This document shows positions 8,210 through 18,809 of a DNA stretch of 64,000 bases, piece after piece. Origin of the DNA: Nannocystis pusilla (GTDB taxonomy: Bacteria > Myxococcota_A > Polyangia > Nannocystales > Nannocystaceae). The stretch is from positions 1 through 64,000 of the forward strand of contig NZ_JAIRAU010000039.1 of the NCBI RefSeq assembly GCF_020073745.1, written 5' to 3'. The notes beneath the pieces are model-generated. The model saw only the letters and a list, made by a program, of their open reading frames with translations. It was not told where the DNA came from and ran no database searches. How positions within the stretch are numbered: position 1 is the stretch's first letter; each line of letters starts with the position of its first letter. A program made the translations under genes and the position numbers.

Positions 8210-9733
8210 ATGCCAGACACCGCAACGGGACCCGAGCCGCGACCTGCGCGCGGCGAGTCGCTGTGGATCGCCGCCGGCGCTGCGGTGCTCGGCGTGTTGC
8301 TCGGCGGGGTCGCGGTGCTGGTCGGCATCCAGACCGCGCCGCCGATCGCACCTGTCCCTGCCGACAGCTCGCCCGCGCCGGTGCCCGTCCCTGCCCTGCC
8401 GCCGGCCGCCGCCGCGCCGGTGTGCGACTGCCCCGAGGCCAGCGGCCCCGGCGGCCCCAGCCTGGTCGAGGCGGTCGAGCACACGCGCGACGCCGTCGTC
8501 ACGCTCACCGGCGCCGACGCGCTGGGCGCCGGCGTCCTGGTCGATGAGACAGGTCTGGTCCTCACCAACTACCACGTCGTCGCCGGCCAGATCCGCGAGC
8601 CGCGGCAGCGCGTCCTCGGCGGCGTGACCGAGGCCGGCGGCCTGGCCCAGCAGCCGGTGCGGGCCCGCTTCGTCGACGGCCGCGAGCTGCCGGCCGAGCT
8701 GCTGGTCGCCGACCCCGACCGCGACATCGCCCTGCTGCGCCTCCTCCCCGCCGACAACGCCGAGAGGTTCCCGTTCGCCGCCCGCGGCCGCTCGCACGAG
8801 CTGCGCGTCGGCGAGACCGTGTTCGCCGTCGGCAACCCGCTCGGCCTCGAGCACAGCGTGGCCCAGGGCATCGTCGCCGCGGTCAACCGCACCGGCCTCT
8901 CGCGCAGCCGGCAGACCCCGCTCCTCCAGCTCGACGCGGCCATCAACCTCGGCAACTCCGGCGGCCCGATCTTCAACCTCCGCGGCCAGCTCGTCGGCAT
9001 CACCACCGCCACGCTCGAGCGCGCCCAGGGCATCGCCTTCGCCATCCCCATCGACCACATCGCCGCCTTGCTCGAGGCCCTGCGCGCCGGCCACGGCGCC
9101 CGCTCCGGCCAGGTCGGCGCCGAGGTCGCGCCCGACGGCGCCCTCGACGACCACGCCCGCGCGCTCGGCTACGCGAACGGCCTCCGCGTCAGCCGCGTGC
9201 TGCCCGGCCGCCCCGCCGACGCCGCCGGCCTGCGCAAGGACGACCTCATCGTCGAGGCCCAGGGCCAGCGCTTCGACTCCTTCGGCACCGGCCCCGAAGC
9301 CCAGCTGCGCCTCGCCCACCACTTCGTGTCCACCGTCCGCGGCCTGCTCCCCGGCGAGGTCCTGAACCTCACCGTCGTCCGCGGCAAGAACCGCCTGACC
9401 TTCACCATCCCGGTCGCCGCCGCCCCGCCCGATCAGCAGGTCCTCATCGACGCCGACGCCCTGCTCGGCCTCCGCCTCGACGAGTCGCGCCGCGAGCCGA
9501 TCGTCAAGGAGCTGCGCCCCGACGCCCCGATCTCGCGCTCCCGCGGCCGCGAGCTGCTCCGCAACGCCCGCGTGTCCGAGATCGCCGGCATCCCCGTCGA
9601 GAGCCGCGACGACCTCGGCCCGCTGCTCACCGAGCTGCGCCAGATCGGCCGCTTCGCCGCCGTCCAGGTCGGCTTCGTCCTCGCCGACGGCCGCACCCTG
9701 CGCGTGCGCGACTTCCCGGTCTCGCCGGATTGA
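8210..9733 (+). CDS. membrane-anchored HtrA/DegP-type serine protease with PDZ domain
   Basis: The 507-residue protein has one N-terminal membrane helix (about 20-42), a Pro/Ala linker, a trypsin-like domain and a C-terminal PDZ part. The catalytic triad is visible: His122 in LTNYHVV, Asp172 in DPDRDIALLRL and Ser250 in NLGNSGGPIF. The PDZ ligand loop and fold follow around LRVSRVLPGRPADAAGLRKDDLIVEAQG, and a further region ends with ELRQIGRFAAVQVGFVLADGR, possibly a second, diverged PDZ. It probably degrades damaged envelope proteins from the periplasmic face of the inner membrane. It is transcribed divergently from the menaquinone operon. Confidence 0.88.
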   Translation: MPDTATGPEPRPARGESLWIAAGAAVLGVLLGGVAVLVGIQTAPPIAPVPADSSPAPVPVPALPPAAAAPVCDCPEASGPGGPSLVEAVEHTRDAVVTLTGADALGAGVLVDETGLVLTNYHVVAGQIREPRQRVLGGVTEAGGLAQQPVRARFVDGRELPAELLVADPDRDIALLRLLPADNAERFPFAARGRSHELRVGETVFAVGNPLGLEHSVAQGIVAAVNRTGLSRSRQTPLLQLDAAINLGNSGGPIFNLRGQLVGITTATLERAQGIAFAIPIDHIAALLEALRAGHGARSGQVGAEVAPDGALDDHARALGYANGLRVSRVLPGRPADAAGLRKDDLIVEAQGQRFDSFGTGPEAQLRLAHHFVSTVRGLLPGEVLNLTVVRGKNRLTFTIPVAAAPPDQQVLIDADALLGLRLDESRREPIVKELRPDAPISRSRGRELLRNARVSEIAGIPVESRDDLGPLLTELRQIGRFAAVQVGFVLADGRTLRVRDFPVSPD

Positions 9734-9750
9734 GCCTGGCGGTTCGGGCC

Positions 9751-9820
9751 TGTCCCGGCGGACATGCCCGAACCAGCATGTCCGCGATCGCATGTCCGCC
9801 TCGACATGCCCGATCGCGCA
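9751..9820. repeat. cluster of TGTCC/GGACA palindrome units between genes
   Basis: The gap after the protease gene holds a perfect TGTCC-CGGC-GGACA (9751-9764) followed by several CATGTCC or CATGCCC half-sites up to about 9810. It lies between two convergent genes and could form small hairpins in both transcripts. No oligo-T run follows. Confidence 0.7.
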
Positions 9821-9928
9821 GCCCGCCCGGCGCTCGCCTGCGCCGCCTTCGTGCCCGTCCGCGCGAGCGGCCCGCGGTGCGTCGTCACTGTCACTCGAGG
9901 CGCCGGGCCTCGCCGCGCCGGTGCGCGC

Positions 9929-11668
9929 TCAGGTCGCCGACAGCCCGGTCTTGAGCCACACGCCCATCCGCTGCGGCGTGATCACCCCGCCGACGCGCCG
10001 CAGGTCGACCACGCCCTCGTCGTCGCGCTCGAGCGCCCCGAGCTCGACCTCGAGCCGCAGCAGCACCGCCGACACGAACGCCTCCGCGTGCTGCGGCGCC
10101 CCGATCGCCAGGCAACGCTTGCGCAGGTCGACCGCCAACGCCGGGGCCAGGCGACCGCCGACGAGCAGATGCTCGGCTGCCCACGCCAGGTCGTCGGCGT
10201 CGACCGGGGCGAACCTCGCGGCTGTCTCTTCGGACATCCCGGGCAGCTGCCGGCGCAGCGCCGCGGTGCGCACCAGATCGCCGAGCGTGAGGCGCTCGGG
10301 CTCGTCGACGCGGCCGACCCACTGCGGATCGATCGCGTAGCCGCGCGGGTCGAAGGTCAGGGCCGCCAGGGCGGCCGACTGGGCCAGCAGCTCGGTCGCG
10401 CGGGCGACGTCGCGGAGGCCCGCGATCGGCCGCACCCCGCCGCTCGCGGTCTCGATCGGCAGCTCCGGCAGCCACCGCGACAGCGACTCGAGCGCCGGAC
10501 CCCACGGGCGGTCGAGCAGCGAGCCGATCTTCGTCAGCGACACCCGCCCCTCGCGGTGCAGCGCCAGCGCCGTCTTGCGCAGCGTCGCCAGCGGCCCGTA
10601 GCCGACGCGGAACACCCCGCGCAGGCCGAGCGCGGCGATCCGGCCGGCCAGGAACGCGTCGACCTCGGGCGCCGGCAAGCCGAGCCCCGCGAGCAGCACC
10701 TCGAGCCCGAGGCTCACCGTCGCCTCGGCCTGGTGGAACGCCCGCTCCTGCGCCTTCGCGTCGCCGGGCTCGCTGCGCTGGGCCGACATCAGCTCGTTGA
10801 CCAGCAGGGCGAACTCGCGCGCGCGCACGCCCTGCTCGCCCGCGCCGAGGCCGCCGAGGACCCGGCGCAGCAGCCCCGACGTCGCCGACGGGAACGCCAC
10901 CAGCGGCGCCTCGCCGACGACCGCCGCCGGCGCCGCCGGGACCGCCGCTTCCCGGGCCGACTTGGCGTCGAGCGGGCGGAACAACTTCATGGCCTCCTCC
11001 CACTCGACGAACCCGAGGTCGGCGAGGCGACCGCTGCGCCAGCGCAGCAGATCTTCCTCGAGCTGGGCCGGCATCGCCCCGCGCAGCGACAGCGACAGCC
11101 GATGCCCCGTCTGCAGGTCGTCGGCGTAGACGCGCTCGAGCACGTGGATGACGCGGTGTCCGAGGTCGTTGTCGGGCACCGCGACGATGAAGCCGCCGTC
11201 GGGCGTCTCGTAGGAGAACAGCGCGTCGACGGCCGCGAGCGCCTGCTCGCGTTGCTCGACGTCGTCGGGGTCGAGCTCGTACACCGCCGTGCCCGGGAGC
11301 AGCGCCATCGTCCACATCTCCGGGTCCATGTCCTCGATGATGTTGCGCAGCTGCCCGCGCGGCTTGCCGGCGAGCGCGTAGGCGTCGGCGATCGCCACCA
11401 GCCAGGCGCGCGCCTTGTCGACCGCGATCCGATCGCGCGACCAGCCGTCGAGGTCGAGCAGCGCCGTCAGCTGCTCGGGCGACGCGTGCGGCAGCAGCAG
11501 GTCGAGTCGATCTTCCTCGCGCAGGCCGCGGGCGATCTGCACGAACGCCGTCGGCGGCAGCCGCGGGACGAACTCGGCGAGGTCGTCGCGCTGCTCGAGC
11601 ACGAGCGGGTCGCGCTGCACGCTGGCGAGGTCGTGGCCGGCGCGGGAGAGCTCTGCGGGCGAGGTCAT
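9929..11668 (-). CDS. DUF6178 family protein
   Basis: A 579-residue, mostly helical soluble protein with no signal peptide or membrane segment. Features such as LPPTAFVQIARGLREEDRLDLLLPHASPEQLTALLDLDGW, the acidic VYELDPDD and ETPDGGFIVAVPDND fit the DUF6178 family, which is common in Myxococcota and has no known biochemical function. I recall this family from memory rather than from a catalytic motif. The ATG at 11668 was preferred over an upstream one at 11704 because a TACCTT box sits seven bases upstream of it, a pattern seen before several genes here. It is divergent from tilS with only 29 bases between the start codons. Confidence 0.65.
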   Translation of the reverse strand: MTSPAELSRAGHDLASVQRDPLVLEQRDDLAEFVPRLPPTAFVQIARGLREEDRLDLLLPHASPEQLTALLDLDGWSRDRIAVDKARAWLVAIADAYALAGKPRGQLRNIIEDMDPEMWTMALLPGTAVYELDPDDVEQREQALAAVDALFSYETPDGGFIVAVPDNDLGHRVIHVLERVYADDLQTGHRLSLSLRGAMPAQLEEDLLRWRSGRLADLGFVEWEEAMKLFRPLDAKSAREAAVPAAPAAVVGEAPLVAFPSATSGLLRRVLGGLGAGEQGVRAREFALLVNELMSAQRSEPGDAKAQERAFHQAEATVSLGLEVLLAGLGLPAPEVDAFLAGRIAALGLRGVFRVGYGPLATLRKTALALHREGRVSLTKIGSLLDRPWGPALESLSRWLPELPIETASGGVRPIAGLRDVARATELLAQSAALAALTFDPRGYAIDPQWVGRVDEPERLTLGDLVRTAALRRQLPGMSEETAARFAPVDADDLAWAAEHLLVGGRLAPALAVDLRKRCLAIGAPQHAEAFVSAVLLRLEVELGALERDDEGVVDLRRVGGVITPQRMGVWLKTGLSAT

Positions 11669-11697
11669 CGGCGGGAAGGTATCATCGCCGCACGGCC

Positions 11698-12735
11698 GTG
11701 CCACCCCGCCACCCGACCATCGCCAGCGCTCTCGGCCAGGTTCGCCGCAGCCTCCGCGCCGCCGGGCCGCCGCGGCGGATCCTCGTCGCCTGCTCGGGCG
11801 GCGCCGATTCGACCGCGCTCCTCGGCCTGCTGCGACTGCTCGCGCGCGACGCGGAGCTCGAGCTGGTGGTCGCGCACGTCGATCACGGCCTGCGCCGCGA
11901 GTCGGCCGACGAGGCCGCGGGGGTCGCGCGAATGGCGGCGCAGATGGGCCTCGTGGGCGTCGCCACGCGCCTGTCCCTTACGCCAGGTCCGGGCCTGCCC
12001 GCGCGCGCCCGCGAGGCCCGACGCGCCGCGCTGCAGGCCTTCGCCGATGGGCACGCCTGCGATGCGATCGCTCTCGGTCACACCGCCACCGATCAGGCCG
12101 AGACCTTGCTCATGCACGCCGCACGCGGCTGCGGCCTCGAGGGTCTGGCCGCCATGCGGCCGTGGGAGGCGCCGTGGCTGCGGCCGCTGCTCGGGCTCTC
12201 GCGCGGCCTGACCCGGGAGCTGTGCGATCGCATGGCGCTGCCGTTCGTCGACGACCCGACCAACAGCGACGAGGAGCAGCCGCGCGTGCGGGTGCGCGAG
12301 CGCGTGCTCCCGCTGCTGCGCGCCGGCAACCCGCGCGTCGAACAGGCGCTCGTGTGTCTCGCCACACACGCCGCCGACGCGGAGGAGGCGCTGTCCGCCT
12401 GGGCCGAGCGCGAGGAGGCCGCGCGGCGGCGAGGCCCTGCGACCTGCTGGTCGACGGACGATCTGCACGTCTTGCCGCGAGCGGTGCGGACCCGGGTCGT
12501 GCGCCGGATCTGCGGCCTCGGGGGCGCCGACCTCGGGGCGCTGCGGGCGGCCGTGATCGAGGACATCGACCGCGCCGTGATGGCGCGCGCCGCAGCGCTG
12601 GGGGGCACGGACGCCGTGCTCCGGCCCCATGTCTGGGACCTGCGCCCGGGCTTGCGCGTGCGCCTGGACCGCCTGGGCCTCACGCTCGCGCGGGCCGCTC
12701 CCGGCGCAGAGATCCCCGCGCCTCACGACCACTAG
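11698..12735 (+). CDS. tilS: tRNA(Ile)-lysidine synthase
   Basis: The 345-residue protein opens with the PP-loop ATP-pyrophosphatase signature [16 protein letters not shown] (SGGADS at 33-38), followed by [17 protein letters not shown] and [16 protein letters not shown], both typical of TilS. The enzyme attaches lysine to C34 of the AUA-reading isoleucine tRNA, changing its identity. The C-terminal region is shorter than in E. coli TilS, so the last substrate-binding domain may be reduced. The GTG start at 11698 fits the start of family similarity. ftsH follows 70 bases downstream on the same strand, a pairing (tilS-ftsH) that is common in bacteria. Confidence 0.9.
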   Translation: MPPRHPTIASALGQVRRSLRAAGPPRRILVACSGGADSTALLGLLRLLARDAELELVVAHVDHGLRRESADEAAGVARMAAQMGLVGVATRLSLTPGPGLPARAREARRAALQAFADGHACDAIALGHTATDQAETLLMHAARGCGLEGLAAMRPWEAPWLRPLLGLSRGLTRELCDRMALPFVDDPTNSDEEQPRVRVRERVLPLLRAGNPRVEQALVCLATHAADAEEALSAWAEREEAARRRGPATCWSTDDLHVLPRAVRTRVVRRICGLGGADLGALRAAVIEDIDRAVMARAAALGGTDAVLRPHVWDLRPGLRVRLDRLGLTLARAAPGAEIPAPHDH

Positions 12736-12805
12736 CGCCGGGACCAGCGGCCCCGACGCGCGCGATCCGGGCCGCCGCGGCTGGCCGGGCGATCCGTCTT
12801 CCGCT

Positions 12806-14767
<1,962 letters not shown>

Positions 14768-14787
14768 TCGCAGCGGCGCGCGCGAGA

Positions 14788-14820
14788 CGGCCGGACCCGC
14801 GGGTCCGGCCGTTCTTGTTT
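14788..14820 (+). terminator. intrinsic terminator of ftsH
   Basis: A perfect 12-base inverted repeat, CGGCCGGACCCG at 14788-14799 with its complement at 14800-14811, is followed by TTCTTGTTT. This fits a Rho-independent terminator 20 bases after the ftsH stop codon. Confidence 0.85.
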
Positions 14821-14937
14821 GGTCGCCAGGACATGTCCCCCAGGGCATGCCCTCGACGACATGTCCCAAGTTCCTCGTGCGCGGCGCGCCGGCGACGAGG
14901 ACATCTCTCGCGCCGCGCCGTCGTGGCTGGCCGCCGT
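14821..14937. repeat. GGACATGTCC-type repeat cluster between convergent genes
   Basis: The gap between ftsH and the four-helix protein gene contains AGGACATGTCC, AGGGCATGCCC and CGACATGTCCC within 50 bases (about 14827-14870), each a near-perfect CATG-centred palindrome. They belong to the repeat family described in the findings. Confidence 0.7.
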
Positions 14938-15357
14938 TCAGCTCCCCGGCGCGCGGTCGGTCGGGCGCACCAGCGCCGTCGCCACCACCGCGGCGAGCAT
15001 GAGCAGCGCCCCCGCCGGCACCACGAGGATCGGCGGCCCCGGGTCGGTCGGCCCGTGCGTGAGCCCGCCGGCCATGAACCCGGCGCCGACGAGCAGCGCG
15101 CCGAGCAGCGCCGCCGCGCGGATCTTGCCGGCCCACGGCTCGGGCGTGGCGAGCTGTCCGATCGACCAGGCGACCGCGAGGTTGACCAGCGCGAGCACGC
15201 CGCCGTGGGCGTGACCCAGCCGCAAGAACTCACGGCGCAGCGGATCGTCGACCCAGCCGCCCGCGCGCAACCCGATCATCGCCTCGAGCCACAGCCCCGA
15301 GGCGAGGAAGATCGCCAGCAGCGCGAGCGAGAGCCGGTGGTGCCGTTCGGCGCGCAC
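14938..15357 (-). CDS. four-helix membrane protein, unknown function
   Basis: The 139-residue protein has four predicted membrane segments (about 9-27, 52-70, 79-98 and 112-130). A LGHAHGGVLALVNLAVAW segment between helices holds two His residues that could bind heme or metal. I do not recognise a named family. It lies 149 bases downstream of the octaheme cytochrome gene on the same strand, so a role in respiration or electron transfer is possible, but this rests on position alone. Codon use and GC content match the neighbours. Confidence 0.7.
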   Translation of the reverse strand: MRAERHHRLSLALLAIFLASGLWLEAMIGLRAGGWVDDPLRREFLRLGHAHGGVLALVNLAVAWSIGQLATPEPWAGKIRAAALLGALLVGAGFMAGGLTHGPTDPGPPILVVPAGALLMLAAVVATALVRPTDRAPGS

Positions 15358-15506
15358 CCGGGCAATCTAGCCGCACGACCGCTCGCCCGACAGATCTTCC
15401 GCGCGGGAATTCGCGTCGGACAAGGCCCGGCCGGCCCTCGTTCCCGAGGCCCCCTCGTCCGCCTCCGGGCCTCCGTGGCCGGGATGGAGGGCGCCGGCCG
15501 CACCTC

Positions 15507-17498
15507 TCACTCGCCGATCCACAGCACCGTGCGCTCCTGGCGGGCCTCGAGCACTTCGCGCTGCTCCGGCGTGAACGGCCCGCGCCCGAACGCCCCGCGC
15601 AACGCGTCGGCCGCGGGTACGCGCTGCTCGGCCTCGGCGTGCGGGTCGTAGGCGGCGACCAGCGCGGCCTGCTCCGGCGAGGCGAGCTTCCGCAGGGCGC
15701 GCCAGGCGAACCAGCGGACCGCCGGGTACTCGTCGTCGAGAGCGTCGGTGATCCAGGCCCGGCGCGCCGCCACGTCGACCGGCACCTCCGGTCGCGCGAG
15801 CGCGTGGATCGCCAGCACGCGCTGCAGCGGATCGCCGCCGGCCAGGTCGAGCTGCACGCGCGAGCCCCACGCCTCGTCCGGCGCCGGCGCCGGCAGCGGA
15901 CCGGGACCAGGGAAGCCGAGCCGCGGCAGGGCCTCCGCCGCCCAGGTGCGGCTGCGGTCGACGTGGCACTGCGTGCACGCGTCCGGCTGATCGTGGCGGC
16001 CGATCCACGCCTGCGGGCGGGGCACCGCGATCCGGTGGCCGATCATCCCCTCGAGCAGCCCGTAGGTGATCCGCGGCGTGTGGCAGCCCTGGCACGTGAC
16101 CTTTTCGCCATGTCCTCCGTGCCGTGCTCCAAGGGACAGGTCCTCGGGGACATGACACGAAGTGCAGGCGCGGTCGCCGAGCCGATCGGGTCGGACCTGC
16201 ATGTCGGGCCGGTCGCCGTGCATCGCGTGGCAGTCGTCGCAGCCGAGCCCGCCCGCGCGGCCGTCCTGGTGGCACGGCGACAGCAGCAGGCCCTGGTACT
16301 CGTAGGCCGACAGCCGCGGCGTGCCGTCGGGCCAGAAGCGCTCGGAGAACAGCGCCTCGCCGCCGACGGTCGCGTCGCGGAAGATCGGCCGCGACACGCT
16401 CGCCAGGTCGGTGCCGGGGAGAAAGCCGTCCCCGTCGCGCAGCACCGCCGCGACGTCGGCGCTGATCCGGTTGCCGTGGCAGCGGCCGCACACCCCGCTC
16501 TCGTCGCGCGGCGACAGCCGCCCCGGGTGCGCGATCGATCCGTCCCCCGCCCCGCCGGTCAGCAGGCGGCGGAACGGATCGGCGTGCCGCTGCAGGTGCG
16601 CGCCGGCCGGCCCGTGGCAGGCCTCGCAGGCGATCCCGAGCTCGCCGACGGTGGTGTCGAAGCGAGGCGCGTCACCTGTCCCTTGCGCCATCCCCGGCCG
16701 CGGCTCGGTGTTGTGGCACAGCACGCAGTTGTCGTTCCAGCGGCTCAGGTGGCGCAGGTAGGCGTCGGCGTCGCCGCGCGCGCCCTCGGGCTCGAGGAAC
16801 GCCGCGTTCATCGGGATCCACCGCGCGGTCGCGACGTGCCAGGCGACCGGCAGGCGCCACACCTCGCCGGGGCCGCCGCCGCGGTCGATCTGCGCCAGGT
16901 ACTGCTGATAGCGATGGCTGCCGACCGTCATCACGACGTCGACGTCGAGCAACGGCGGACCGGACGCGCCTCCCTCGTCATCGATCGCCGCGACGCGCAC
17001 GTGCGGGCGACCCTCGGCCGTGCGCGTCATCGTCGCGCGGAAGCCCAGGTGATCGACGTGCTCCCCGGCGAACGGCGCCAGCACGGCCGCGCCCTCGGCC
17101 CGCTGCGTCATCGTCCGGTGATAGCTACGCGCCCACGTGTCGTGCTGCGCCGGGTGACACGCGCGGCACGCGTCGGAGCCGGCCACCGCCGCGCCGCGCC
17201 GCTCGAGCGGCCCCCACGCGTCCGCCCGCCCCCCCGCGTACGCGAGGCCGGCGATCGCCGCGATCGACCACGCGAGCGCCGGCCCGAACACCAGCCCGCT
17301 CGCCAACCGCCGCGCTCGCAAGTCGCCCGTCCCGGTCTCGGCCCTCCCGTCGTCGCGTCGACGCGCGTCGAGCTCACGCGCCGCAGCGGACCCCGTCGCC
17401 GAATTACTCGCGGGCCTCACGTCGCCCGGTCGCGGCGCGACGGCGTCGCTCGTCGCTGTCTCGTCCGCGTCGTCCGGCATGACGCGGCTCGAGCTCAC
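15507..17498 (-). CDS. octaheme c-type cytochrome with C-terminal HEAT-like repeats
   Basis: About 663 residues. The protein starts with a polar Asp/Ala-rich cytoplasmic tail, has a single membrane anchor (AWSIAAIAGLAYA) and then an extracytoplasmic domain with eight CxxCH heme sites: CRACH, CVLCH, CEACH, CGRCH, CDDCH, CTSCH, CQGCH and CTQCH. The last 150 residues (DPLQRVLAIHALARPEV, DEYPAVRWFAWRALRKL) are HEAT-like. It resembles the cytochrome c554-type multiheme proteins fused to repeat domains found in deltaproteobacteria. Electron donor and acceptor are unknown. The GTG at 17498 overlaps the stop of the kinase gene (GTGA), so translation is probably coupled; an ATG at 17480 is a possible alternative start. 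Confidence 0.85.
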   Translation of the reverse strand: MSSSRVMPDDADETATSDAVAPRPGDVRPASNSATGSAAARELDARRRDDGRAETGTGDLRARRLASGLVFGPALAWSIAAIAGLAYAGGRADAWGPLERRGAAVAGSDACRACHPAQHDTWARSYHRTMTQRAEGAAVLAPFAGEHVDHLGFRATMTRTAEGRPHVRVAAIDDEGGASGPPLLDVDVVMTVGSHRYQQYLAQIDRGGGPGEVWRLPVAWHVATARWIPMNAAFLEPEGARGDADAYLRHLSRWNDNCVLCHNTEPRPGMAQGTGDAPRFDTTVGELGIACEACHGPAGAHLQRHADPFRRLLTGGAGDGSIAHPGRLSPRDESGVCGRCHGNRISADVAAVLRDGDGFLPGTDLASVSRPIFRDATVGGEALFSERFWPDGTPRLSAYEYQGLLLSPCHQDGRAGGLGCDDCHAMHGDRPDMQVRPDRLGDRACTSCHVPEDLSLGARHGGHGEKVTCQGCHTPRITYGLLEGMIGHRIAVPRPQAWIGRHDQPDACTQCHVDRSRTWAAEALPRLGFPGPGPLPAPAPDEAWGSRVQLDLAGGDPLQRVLAIHALARPEVPVDVAARRAWITDALDDEYPAVRWFAWRALRKLASPEQAALVAAYDPHAEAEQRVPAADALRGAFGRGPFTPEQREVLEARQERTVLWIGE

Positions 17499-18727
17499 GG
17501 CCCCGTGGCGGTGCCGAGGCGAACCGCGATGTTGCGGTTGTAGAGCGTGAACACGGCGGTCTGGCCGCCCGGCGGGAACGGCATCGGCACGCCGGGCTGG
17601 AGCGCGCGGCCCTGGAACAGCGTGCCGTTCTGGCTGTGCAGATCGGCGGCCCACACCCGGCCGCGGTGCAGATACACGCACGCGTGCAGGCGACTGAGGC
17701 GCGGCGAGCCGAGCACCACCTGGCACGACTCGTGGCGGCCGAGCACCAGCGGCCCGTGGCGCACGTCGAAGCGCTGGCGCGACTCGCCGTCGATGATGAT
17801 CTCGGCCATCGGGTGGGTCAGCGCCGGGAACAGCGGCGTCATGTCCGAAGGGTCAGGTATCTCCCACAGCCCGTCGGCCTTGGCCGCGCGCTCGAACTCG
17901 GTCGCCATCTCGCGGCCGCTGCCGAAGCGCAGGCGCGGCTCCTTGGCCATCGCCTTGCGCATGAACGCGTCGAGGTTGGGCGACGGGTAGGTCGCCTTGG
18001 CCGCGGTGTCGCGGATCGCCCCGGAGCGCACGCGCTTGGGGATCTGCAGCTCGGGCACCGCCGACTCGAGGTGCTGGCGCAGCAGCTCGGGGATCGTGCG
18101 GCCCTCGAACGGCCGCCGCCCCGCGAGCAGCTCGAAGATGATGACGGCGACGGCGTAGCGGTCGGTCGCCGGCCCGACGTGCTTGGTGTCGCGGCACTGC
18201 TCCGGGCTCATGTAGTGCGGCGTGCCGAACACCGAGCCGCTCGCGGTGGCGGTCTCCTGCGCCAGCCACTTGGCGATCCCGAGGTCGATGATCACGGGCT
18301 CCCAGCCGTCGACCGAGCTGCGCAGGAGCACGTTCTCCGGCTTGAGGTCGCGGTGGACCACGCCGAGGCCGTGGAGGTCGTCGAGGCCCTGGCCGACGCC
18401 GGCGAGCAGGCGGTGCACCGACCAGCAGTCGCCGGGCCCGACCACCGCCGACGGCATGAGCCCGTCGACGAACTCCATCGCCATCCACGTGCGACCGAAC
18501 TCGTCGAGGCCCCACTCCTCGACCTTGATGACGCCGGGGAAGTTGGCCCCCGCCATCAGCTCGGCCTCGCGGCGGAAGCGGACCGCCGCCTGGCTGCCCT
18601 CGTGCAGCTCGGCGCGCAGCCACTTCACCACCACCAGGCGCCGCTGCTGCACGTCGACGCACAGGTGCACGTCCCCCATCGACCCCTCGCCCAGCGGACG
18701 GATCTTGCGATAGGGACAGGGCTGCAT
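17495..18727 (-). CDS. Ser/Thr protein kinase with C-terminal FHA domain
   Basis: The 410-residue protein has a complete Hanks-type kinase domain: Gly-loop LGEGSMGDV (12-20), Lys35 in VVVKW, HRDLKPEN (125-132, catalytic Asp127), DLG (148-150, in place of DFG), and the activation segment GTPHYMSPE. After a linker, residues about 308-400 form an FHA domain (PLVLGRHESCQVVLG, RLSRLHACVYL, LHSQNGTLFQG), which binds phosphothreonine peptides. There is no membrane helix, so it is cytoplasmic. It is followed by the octaheme cytochrome with a GTGA overlap and preceded by a TPR-like lipoprotein gene. Substrates are unknown. Confidence 0.92.
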   Translation of the reverse strand: MQPCPYRKIRPLGEGSMGDVHLCVDVQQRRLVVVKWLRAELHEGSQAAVRFRREAELMAGANFPGVIKVEEWGLDEFGRTWMAMEFVDGLMPSAVVGPGDCWSVHRLLAGVGQGLDDLHGLGVVHRDLKPENVLLRSSVDGWEPVIIDLGIAKWLAQETATASGSVFGTPHYMSPEQCRDTKHVGPATDRYAVAVIIFELLAGRRPFEGRTIPELLRQHLESAVPELQIPKRVRSGAIRDTAAKATYPSPNLDAFMRKAMAKEPRLRFGSGREMATEFERAAKADGLWEIPDPSDMTPLFPALTHPMAEIIIDGESRQRFDVRHGPLVLGRHESCQVVLGSPRLSRLHACVYLHRGRVWAADLHSQNGTLFQGRALQPGVPMPFPPGGQTAVFTLYNRNIAVRLGTATGP

Positions 18728-18735
18728 CGCCGGCG

Positions 18736-18741
18736 AGTCTA
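18736..18741 (-). promoter_or_regulatory. TAGACT -10-like box just before the kinase start
   Basis: On the minus strand TAGACT (18736-18741) lies eight bases before the ATG at 18727, with no Shine-Dalgarno sequence between them. It fits the leaderless pattern seen at several genes here. No good -35 box is seen. Confidence 0.35.
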
Positions 18742-18809
18742 TCAGGAGCCGCGCGCCGTGAAGCGGCGATCGGAGCCGACCGCCGGCGGCCTCAGCGGCG
18801 CGAAGGACG

